From Neelides folsomi (lineage: Eukaryota; Arthropoda; Collembola; Neelipleona; Neelidae): DNA of 33,756 nucleotides. This document shows positions 25,301-33,756 of this stretch, one piece after another. The position numbers and the translations under genes were made by a program. Below the pieces are notes generated by a model. The model was not told the origin of the DNA, searched no databases, and was given only the letters and a program-made list of their open reading frames with translations. The first letter of the stretch is position 1. The number at the start of each line of letters is the position of its first letter. The stretch is taken from positions 1-33,756 of the forward strand of contig JAQGBZ010000545.1 in assembly GCA_034687125.1 (NCBI GenBank), given 5' to 3'.

Positions 25301-28300
25301 CAGAGGGATTCCAAACAAGAGGAAGAGATTCTCATTATGACCATCTCAATTTCATCCCCTTATTTCCTAATATTTAGTATATTTATTATAAATAAATATT
25401 AAGCCCAGGTGCATAAAAACGAAGTGTTGGTTAATATAGCGAATCCAGTGGTAATGGAGAAAGGAGTAATAAGGGATTACTAACGGAGGCTAGGGGAATT
25501 TCTAATTCGTGATGAAGGTGGGTGGGTATATAATTAAAAGGGGCGGTTCTGGAAAGGCTCTTGAGGAGTTTGTGGGAGTTTGTGGATAAGTGGGAGTTGG
25601 CTGTTGATCTTTACGATCCGGTTCTCGTTTCTGAGAATGGTTGGGATGATGGCGGGGGCTTAAAGGGCTCTTTGACGCTTTCGACGCCTGCTTGGGTCCT
25701 TCGGGATGAAAAATGGATGTGGTCCGGAAGGAAAAGCGGAAACTTCACATTTAATGAAGAAAAATGAGTAATGGGGACTTGGCCTCCTTACCTGGCGCCC
25801 CTCATCATTTATTCAAGGGATTTGTTACCTCATTCTAAATCCTTAGACATCATTATTCGGATCGAAGTCTCCTCAGGAGATCTGAGGCTTCTCCAAACTC
25901 CCTCAAATAACATTAGCAAATTTATTCTCTCACCCATTTACAAAGGTTCTCTTGACTTAAGGTAGGAGTTCTTCAAACAGACTTCTCTCCCAACAACTCA
26001 AGGCACAAATTGAACAAACGAGAGAGAGGCATATAAGTAGATTAAACCTCTCCTGAATAACTAAAAACCTTTACGACTCGTAAACTTCAAACTTTGAAGT
26101 TCCCTCTTTCACCCTCTCACCCATACCTTATATGTTAACAATGAATAATAATAACTTTTAACACAATTCATAATATTATTTAATGTCAGACAAGGTAATA
26201 TAATTTATATATGATTTAATATCCTAAATAATAAGTACAGATATTTATCATAAGCATCATATTTGAAATTTCTAAACAACATTGAATACATATAGCACAT
26301 TTATTAATTTAATGATATTGTGTTAAATGAGAAGTAGATTAATTAGGCACTTTCTCTAATAGTTATCAACTTGTCCAAGTACACGTTATTTCCATTATAT
26401 ATAAAATGATTGGAGGTAGGTAAAGTACATGTATGTAGTTAATCCATTATTTAGGAGGTAATGTATTGCAACATGAATCGGCAAAGAACCCGTAGTGAAA
26501 TGGGAAATCAATACGCATAATGAATCTCTCAAAAAGGAGGAGATTTAATGGAAGAGGCGGTAAATTAGACCTAGTGGGGTGAGGATGATAACGTCTGGGG
26601 AGTTAAGGTCTGAATAATGCCACTATGGCTTTCTCCATCCATTTAAATGAATAGGGAATGTTTCCAGTTAATTTCTTAATAAATATTCTTTTGTCTCTCT
26701 CGGCATTGGCGGTTGGTTCTTTATCTCCCCAACGGCCCGTGAAAGCCGGGAGTGAAGGGGAATTGTAAGGAGGAAAGGCAAGGGAGGACTAGGAGGGAAA
26801 TGTAGATGAGGATTAAGGGCCGCAAAGACCTCGAACTACTCGTTGGTTGAACGTTCATGGACTTTGGGAAATTTTTGGCGGCATGGCCGGGCGAATGGAG
26901 AGTGGGTATTGGGGTGGAGGGGGGTGGGCGACCGGAGCCTTCAGGTCCTAAGAGATCTTCGTCGTCTGTTTGCTCTTGGGTCCAGAGGACGGTTCTCCCC
27001 CGGGGGACGGAGGGCGAGAGGATAGGCGGAGCAGCGTTGCAGAGCTGCCCTGTACAATAACAGTACTCGACGGAGTTGGCGGTCTTGCAGTCATTGAGCG
27101 GGATCGGAGCGCACGTCCTCGACACCTGCGTGCCTGGAATGAGAAAGTTTCAATCAGAAGACCGCTTGAAATGTCAGGCAGCTTTGGGCCCAGACAGCCT
27201 GATGACACTCCCATGCTCATCCTCTCTCTACTCTGGTTAATAGACCTTGGTTCTTATCTCATGCCGTCCATTGACTCATAACTGTCGCTCATCTCGTTTC
27301 ATCGAACCGTTTTCCTTTATTTTCTCAATTCCAAATACTATTAAAAATGTCAGTTTCGGGCGAATTGAACGAGTTTGGGCTTTAACTTTTCCGGGAAAGG
27401 CTCGAGGGGAATAAATACCAATATATGGAAGTCGGATCTCGTTTTTATATACATTAATATATGTATAGGTTCATATCTATGGATCTCATGCTCTCTCCCA
27501 TACCCATACGAGTTTATTCCACCAAGTGGTTCTAAAATTTGGAAATTATGAGAGGATTCGCCCTGGTGGTTCGCTCAAGTCTTTCATTTTGCCTCGTGAC
27601 TGGAGTTTTTCATAAGAGTTGAAGATTGAGGAGGCTATTGGTCATGGGAGAGAAATGCTTTCACTTCTTATGAAATATGAATGAAACTTAGGGTTTTATA
27701 TATGGGACTTGGAGAGACGTAGACCTAAATGAAAGTCAGGTTATTATGATATTATCAGCTCAACTTTTATCTGTTTATAATGTGGAGAGATAGTGGGAAA
27801 GGTTATTTGGGGAAAGATATACGGGGAGAGTCAGGAAGGGCGAAATGAGCAGCGAGAGAGAGAGAAATGAGTTGGGAGAAACATGGAGAGAAATTTCGGC
27901 TCAAATTATGATCTTTCTTCAAGAGCGCCCGAGTTGAATGGAGTCAATGGAGAGGTAGGGAATCCCTTTACGCTCCCAAACACAAAGTTTCCCAATCAGG
28001 GAGAAGTTTGTGAAATTCGAGGACTCACCATGTCTCTTGAGGAGACAGCCGCCTGAGATGGTCGCCGGACAGTTGAACTCAAAGTTCCCCGCCGTCTCTG
28101 GGCTGAAATTTGAGCAATCGGGGAGGAGGCGTCGTTTTCCCTCACCGTCCCCAGGTGTGGGAATTGGGAAAAACGAGGCAACCTCCTTGGAACTCATCTC
28201 TCCCGGAACACAGACATAACATCGCTGGCCAGCTCCGCCTGGAAACAATAAACACCATATTCAATTCTCTTTAAATCATGGAGGGGGAATAAAGGAGGAC

Positions 28301-31300
28301 GGGTCGTGAAATATGGGCGAATCGATTCACGACATCTTTACATTTTTTTTCTTTCTCTCATTGAATGAGAGAGCTACGGGTGTTATATTGGGGCCTTGTG
28401 GGGAAACCAGGCTTGCACTTCCCATGTGCGGTTCTCCGTGTGGAGACCCCTAATAAATCTACGAGTGGAACAATGGGTCCTTTGAGAAATATTAATGGGA
28501 ACTCTGGTGCTCACTCACTCCTCCTTTCTACTTTAAGGGTAGTAATGTATGTACTGATACATGTACTATAAGTGTGGCAAGTATGGTATTGTATGGGTCT
28601 GTATGGAGGATGTCGGTGTTGAATCTCAGGAACCGGAAGAGGCGGATTCTCTCTTACATGTTCTCCTACATGTTAAACACTAATTTCGGAGTGTGTCGTG
28701 GTTCTCGCACGTTCGAAACTCATTCCCCTTTTCTAATTTCCGTCATTAAGACTCGTTCCGTCTCGTTTGGGGAGCTTGCGTGGAGCCTATGGTCCTAATG
28801 AAGGAATTGGGGAACGATTAAAGGGACGCCTCGAGGTTCTCCAGGGATCCGCTCTGCATAATCGGGTTTTAGGCAATTGAAGAGATTCAATTCGGGAGTC
28901 TGACCGCATTGAGCCCCCGGCCGCCTTCATTTGTCTTATACCGAGCTAAGAGAGCGGACGTGTTTGCTAATGAGAATGAGGGGAGTTAAACTCAACTTGT
29001 CGACGTTCCTTTATCTCAGCCACCCCCTTTAGCTCGAACTGCAAAGATCATCCTGTTTATCTTTTTAATGTTAAAATCCAATGGTCTAATTTACTGCTCC
29101 GACGTTGTACGTCGCACATATAAAGTATGATAGGACGATTGTACAAGTGTTGACTGTTTTACATAATGTACATTGGTAATATATGCCACGAATGGATTTA
29201 TGACCATTTGAGATGAAATATGGTAAATTGTAATATGTGTATGATTTATCCTCCTCGACAGAAATATTATTGGAGGGAGGAAAGCGACGATATTTGCTCC
29301 TTTGGTACATGGGATGGAGGATCCATTGACGTAAACCGCCGCTCATGTGATATTGATTCGATTGGGAGAGTCTCTGAGGAATTGGTGAATGGAACTTGAC
29401 GTTCTCATGAGCTTCTGTTCAACTCTGAGCTGGGGTATATTAATTGTGGAGGTTGAAGAGGGTGAGTTTTTATCTTTGGCTCTCCGCCAAGGGAATCTCG
29501 CGAACGGAGGGAGTTCTCCTCTTACGCAACAGTTCCTCAATCACTTTGTCCACCTTCTTTTACTCTCCGCCTCTATGGAAAAAAATTGTGCTCGTATCTC
29601 GTTTTTTAACCGATGAGGGTCATTTAAATTATTAATTGGGTCGTTTCTCTTGGGAATTGGCGTGCTATCTTCCTCAAATCCCTTATGAGCTTTCATCACG
29701 AGATCAAGTGGAGGGATTGAGGGGATTAGCGTTCGGATTTTTCGGAAAAATTAAACTTTGGGCTTCAACAATTTGTTGATTCTTCCATGTTTTCCGCTGG
29801 TTTAAACTTTGGGGGAAGTTGATGGTAAAGATAGTGAAATTACATTATGTTCTACATGACAGGAAAGTAGTTGGGAAATTAGGAATTTACCTTTGTTGGG
29901 TTGTATGAGATCTGCTCACTCAGAAGTTTTAGCTTTGAGCAATCCATTCCGAAATTCTAATCGTCTTTTATGATAATCCACTTTCGAGATTGTATGCACA
30001 AGTTAAAATAAAGTTCTACACAAGGGACCAATAACCATGTACCATATACTTACATTTAGAATAATTTAGAGGATGTTTAAATGAGCGAACATAATATCAA
30101 ATTCAACATTTATACATATAAGTTTAGGATCCGATGCAAGTTGTAATGCAATCTTATATGTATAAAAGGTGAGTATATTGTTATGCACATCTGCGTAGGA
30201 AATATATCTTAATATAAGTAACTCAAATGTTGATTTACCTATGTATTATACGCTTGCTCCTGCTCGACGTACATACTCTAATTCTTTACCATATTGATCT
30301 ACAGGAATTGTTAATTTTAAATGTCAGGTTTTATAGGAGTTGTATTTAAAAAAGAAAGGTTTTTGGTGTTTTAAAAACGGAGGTATTTAGGCTTTCTCGC
30401 CCGTTATCTCTCTTAAGCGACCTGCAAGTTTAATGAAGTGGAATCCCTCCGTCGATCCGGAGAAAATATGGAATGGAAGACTCAGGTGTTCGCTCACTTA
30501 TTTATACCACCTTCCCCATTTGGCCAATATGAATGGTCCGAAGTGGAGAGAGATGAATGGGCGGAGGAAGTAGATTTCATGCACCGTTCCCCATTCTCTC
30601 CGGGCACTTCTCGCTCCAACTGAGGGTTCTCAAGGGAAATCAGATTTCTCAGCCCGCCCGGACACTCCAACACTCCCGGACCCAATTAAACCCACTCAAC
30701 CTGTTTTAGCCCCACCGACGAATATCACTCATCCGTTGTCGTGAGGGTCAAACGGCCCTTTGTCCCTCTTTATCTCTCCATCTTGACAAGCGGATGGAGG
30801 GGAGATTTTTAGGCAAAGTGAATTCTCGCTTGCGTCATCTCAACTTTTCCTCATACATAAACAAAAGTAGTGGAGATGAAAGGATAAGGATTCTTCCTAC
30901 TTGAGTCTCTCTCATAAGGAATCTTTTTTAAATTCCAAAGAATTGTTTTAGTTAATATACAAGTTATATGAGGGCTGACCTTCTTGAATTCACAGCAATG
31001 TTTTTAACAAGGGTGAAGAACATTTTTTTAATCTCATTTCTTTGAGGGAATTCCTCCGCCTCCTTCACAGTACAATTTATATTTATGTATTAGAATGAGA
31101 AAATGAGTCTAGCCATGACCATGTTCTCGCTTAATTGATTTCCATCTAATATAAAGTTGAATGTGAGAATTAGTTTTCCCTCGAGTTCTCTTCTCCTTAA
31201 AATATTAAGTATTCATTAAAAGGTGGAGGTTTTCCAGTTGGGATTAATCGCGTGTGGAGAACGTGCGGCAGAGATGGAAAGAGGGAAGATAAGAGCAGAA

Positions 31301-33609
31301 TTACGTCAGATGTAAATTGATAGTGCAATTAGTTCGGGTATTCCGGTTTGACGGGGTTAATCGGGGGTTGCTACCTGTCGTTAGATTTCCAGCCTCTTGA
31401 TAGGTGAGAGAAACGAAGGAGCAGAGCAGAAGAAAGGGGAGATTCCCCTTTGGCGGGCCCACCATCTCGGGCTGAGATGGGAGCAAAGGCTCGACGTCGT
31501 GACTCCTCCGAAAGCTCGCCGTCGACTGAGCCTCCCACCACTCCCTCCGTCTCCCAATAATATTTACTTTCCAATGAGAGTCCAATTCGCCAATTCCTCA
31601 TTAATTCAACCTCCGCGCTCATCAGCCCATTTGGCATGATAATTATGAAGAGAATGACGTTACATCACCCTTTATTTATTACCTTGAGGTTCGTGAGATA
31701 AGACATTCGTGGGTGGATTAGTCTCCTTTTAATTGAACTCATTCCTCTACGGGCTGGGTCTTAATGAGAAGCGATTCTTATAATTCTACTACAAGGTAGA
31801 TTCTACTACGGTTTTCATTTGGAGGAGAAGGAGGACGCAGTTTTTTCTTTATTCCTTTTCATTCAAGGAGGCCAGCAGGTGGGCGAGGGAGTCGTAATTA
31901 ATTCCGAATGGTTTTCTCCGTTTAATTATGAAACTTTCATCCCTGAGCAGAGTGAAGAGCACGGGGGGAGCGACGGGTTGTTTTTTTAATAAATGGCCTT
32001 TTCTCTCCTCCAACTCTTTTCCCACATTATAGAAGGAATCGAAGGAGAGAGGGAAAGTGAAATATAATAGAGGGATTTTGGAAACTGGTTCGAAGGGATA
32101 ATAAAAGGGTGGAGGAGGAAATTGGGATTTCCGATTTCCTCCGTCGATGGGGGAATGTGGGATGGTTGGGAAGTCGGGCGACTTTGTAGGAACCGAACTT
32201 TTCTACATGTTAACTTTCTCGGTAGGAATTGGGGGGGGGGGGGAGAGAAATGGGGCGGTGGGTCGAGGAGGGCGAATCGATACGGGGAGGGCCCAACTTT
32301 TCCCCTCCCTCCGCTTGTCTCTGTATCGGGGAGGAGTCCTTAGGGAATAATTACCCTCTTCTTTTTCAACAGGACGAACGTGAGAGAATCCCAATTGATT
32401 TCATCCTCCTTCAAATCCTTCACACTCACACTAATTCCCCAAATTCCCCTCATCGCTCATATAAAGACCGAATCGGGGGGTAAATGATACTCCCGCAGTT
32501 GGAAGTATCATTAAAATATACTAAAATGTTTTAGTATTTGCATAAGATGAGATCCATTATTTTTTTAACGAGAGGAGCATAGAGGTATTTATGAGATATT
32601 TATGAACCATTTTGGTCCTAGGCTTTAGTAGAGCAAATGATGGTTAGTACTACCCGGCGGCTATTTGCCTTATGGAGGTCATAAAGCCGGCACTTTAATA
32701 AATTCAAATGGCCTGGTTTTTCTGTGCACACACGAACCTTTGCATTAAGATTAACTGTAAATAGGGAAAGGAGTCGGAGCGAAGAATTTAGCGAGTCTTG
32801 GAAAGCAGATGTGCTTTCCTCTTTCACTTCCCTTTCACTTTATCAAACTGATTTCATTATTTATAAGAGACAGATTATTTATTTCTTAAAGAATGGTTCT
32901 CTCACTCTATGAGGTCTAAGGGTTTCTGAAGGTTAAAGGGAACTCAAGGCCGAATCATGAATTTTTAAATGAGTTGAACCGCGAGTCTTGTGACCCAGTT
33001 CCAGACCGCCATTCATCCCCAGTCTCTTTTAGTAATGTTTTGGGGGAGTTCACCTGGTCGAGTTCACTTGGCCCACTCAGCAGTTAGCAGTTCCCCCATT
33101 TGCCATCGTGGCCCATTAGACCCATTTGCCTCAATTGAAAAGGATTTGGTTTTATTACAGAGGTTCGGAGTCACGGCGTGGGTTTTTATGCCTTCTCGAA
33201 GGACGATGCGAAGCGAGATGAGCAACTGAGGAAGTTGAAGGAAGCCTCGTTGAAAACCGATCAGACCCGGACGAGGGTGGAGGAAGAGAAGCGAAAAAAA
33301 GCGACGGCTCTCTCCGAACGACTCAGGAAGGTGAGAGAAAGGAAGCGAGCCAAATTGGGATTGCCTCCACTCCCTCCCGACCCGGTTCAAGAGGAAGTGC
33401 CGGTAGTGGAAGAAAAAACCTCGGAAGACACGGAAATTGACCTCAATGAACCTCAAAAGAAACCAGAAATCCGTCCTTGGGACTTTGGGAAATCCGGCGT
33501 TTTTGGGCCCAAGCCGACCAATTTTGACGAGTTGGATGAGAAGTGGATGAGAGATCGGAGAGCAGAAAGGGATGGAGATTTTGCTCCCCCGTCTTTTTAT
33601 AAAGATTAA
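22362..33609 (+). CDS. CCDC174: CCDC174 (coiled-coil domain-containing 174), four exons with a 9.76-kb intron
   Basis: The exons are 22362-22397, 22524-22726, 22946-23403 and 33161-33609, giving 381 residues. CCDC174 is a conserved nuclear protein reported to associate with the exon junction complex component eIF4A3. Family landmarks occur on both sides of the long intron: LIELKAELHRKQLE near the start, SILEAKSRLYETMT, VEYAEFTDHFGRTRTCPLGE, then across the junction DYVHYQDVLYD|EVRSHGVGFYAFSKD, and in the last exon the coiled coil with KKATALSERLRKVRERKRAK and the hallmark end KWMRDRRAERDGDFAPPSFY. The codon split over the intron is in phase (G|AG), the donor is G|GTACGG and the acceptor TTTTATTACAG. 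The other two introns are 126 and 219 bp, so the third is exceptional; it contains a complete antisense gene. AATAAA follows at 33718-33723. Confidence 0.9.
23414..23478 (+). repeat. Three imperfect tandem units of about 21-22 bp
   Basis: The core TTTAATTCCC occurs at 23414, 23436 and 23457, each followed by a C/A-rich tail, so three diverged head-to-tail units lie just inside the CCDC174 intron donor. The array is short and is probably a minor local duplication. Confidence 0.6.
26721..31465 (-). CDS. Secreted or GPI-anchored Ly6/uPAR (three-finger) protein, three exons, nested in CCDC174
   Basis: The exons, in transcript order, are 31375-31465, 28029-28238 and 26721-27133, giving 237 residues. 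All junctions are GT-AG and phase-consistent. Exon 1 encodes a signal peptide (LPFLLLCSFVSLTYQEA) and a glycosylation sequon NLT at residue 27. The Ly6 domain spans about 37-134 with ten cysteines (37, 40, 72, 87, 95, 108, 116, 125, 127, 132), beginning CYVC and ending in the diagnostic CYCTGQLCN. The spacing between the second and third cysteines is long (31 residues). After a Pro/Ser-rich stalk comes a hydrophobic segment (about 206-225) consistent with a GPI signal, but 12 more residues follow, which is unusual. Insect relatives such as Quiver/Sleepless and the Boudin-Crooked group act at neuronal membranes or septate junctions; the exact member is unknown. Exon 1 lies 3.1 kb away and is the weakest part. 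Confidence 0.75.
32231..32243 (+). repeat. Run of 13 guanines
   Basis: An uninterrupted homopolymer of 13 G lies in the CCDC174 intron within a purine-rich region. Its length may be inexact because homopolymers of this kind are error-prone in sequencing. Confidence 0.85.
32483..32537. repeat. Two adjacent short hairpins
   Basis: The 9-bp arms AATGATACT (32483-32491) and AGTATCATT (32504-32512) can pair around a 12-base loop. Five bases later, ATACTAAAA (32518-32526) and TTTTAGTAT (32529-32537) form a second perfect 9-bp stem. They could be structural or protein-binding palindromes in the CCDC174 intron. The stems are too short to suggest a microRNA precursor. Confidence 0.5.
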
Positions 33610-33717
33610 TGTTTATTTTTTATTGTGTACATTGAATTGTAATCATATGGCTTGTGGAAGAGAAAAGTATGCTATTTCCGAAATTAATTTGATTTTGGTG
33701 GTTTCTAACGATTTTAT

Positions 33718-33723
33718 AATAAA
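33718..33723 (+). terminator. Polyadenylation signal of CCDC174
   Basis: A canonical AATAAA sits 108 bases after the CCDC174 stop codon in AT-rich sequence, a usual distance for a compact 3' UTR. Confidence 0.6.
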
Positions 33724-33756
33724 TGTTTTAAAACATTTTGAAATTGTGAAGATACA

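Larger units (their letters stand above)
23404..33160 (+). other. Giant third intron of CCDC174 with nested antisense gene
   Basis: This 9757-bp intron is by far the longest in the window. Its interior (about 24,000-33,100) is clearly richer in G+C and in purine/pyrimidine-skewed tracts than the AT-rich intergenic DNA at 18-20 kb. It hosts the Ly6-like gene on the opposite strand. Outside the Ly6 exons the many short ORFs on both strands (for example 23774-24064, 25561-25965, 28365-28798, 32122-32483) resemble nothing known, so the rest is best read as intronic and possibly regulatory DNA. Confidence 0.8.

Noticed and set aside
25561..25965. Two consecutive plus-strand ORFs in the CCDC174 intron
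   Set aside because: No recognisable domain, no consistent splice sites linking them, and no hydrophobic or repeated pattern; probably chance ORFs in a GC-richer region.
26970..27281. Plus-strand ORFs opposite the last Ly6 exon
   Set aside because: They are antisense shadows of a GC-rich coding exon with a clear Ly6 signature on the minus strand.
31466..31585. Upstream in-frame ATG (31585) for the Ly6 first exon
   Set aside because: It would bury the signal peptide about 40 residues into the protein; the ATG at 31465 places the hydrophobic core correctly.
32122..32483. Gly-rich ORFs around the poly-G run
   Set aside because: The residues come from a G homopolymer and purine-rich DNA; several overlapping frames are open at once, which is typical of low complexity rather than coding.

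Overview
The window is eukaryotic nuclear DNA, most likely from an arthropod with a compact genome. Genes are split by GT-AG introns, mostly about 50-250 bp long. Intergenic DNA is AT-rich, start codons lack Shine-Dalgarno sites, and AATAAA signals follow several genes. A TipE-type sodium channel auxiliary subunit, an arthropod-lineage family, is the strongest taxonomic clue. I cannot name the species. All gene models below were built by hand: exons were joined where donor, acceptor and reading phase agree and where family similarity continues across the junction.

Layout. Bases 1-814 are AT-rich and contain a pair of 33-bp inverted repeats (75-107 and 435-467) that look like the ends of a small non-autonomous DNA transposon. 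A large unrecognised disordered protein (+, two exons) occupies 815-4591. A sialin-like SLC17 transporter (-, six exons) follows at 5487-7620. It is divergent from a TipE/TEH-like sodium channel auxiliary subunit (+, four exons, 8326-10658). Next come a Polycomb RING finger protein of the PCGF3/5 type (+, five exons, 11247-12263) and, convergent with it, the splicing factor WBP11 (-, four exons, 12852-14497). An SLC22 organic ion transporter (-, eight exons) lies at 15385-17670. About 2.9 kb without a recognisable gene separates it from dCMP deaminase (+, five exons, 20594-21469). A possible 73-residue single-pass membrane ORF starts 29 bases after that stop codon.

The last 11 kb is one gene, CCDC174 (+). 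Its first three exons lie at 22362-23403 and its last exon at 33161-33609, separated by a 9.76-kb intron. Inside that intron, on the opposite strand, I could assemble a complete three-exon secreted Ly6/uPAR (three-finger) protein gene (26721-31465) with a signal peptide, ten cysteines and a C-terminal hydrophobic segment. This nested antisense pair is the most interesting architecture in the window.

The genes do not form a pathway. They are a typical metazoan mix: two transporters, nucleotide metabolism (DCTD), chromatin (PCGF), RNA processing (WBP11, CCDC174) and neuronal excitability or membrane signalling (TipE, Ly6). I found no RNA genes, CRISPR arrays, viral genes or intact transposase genes.
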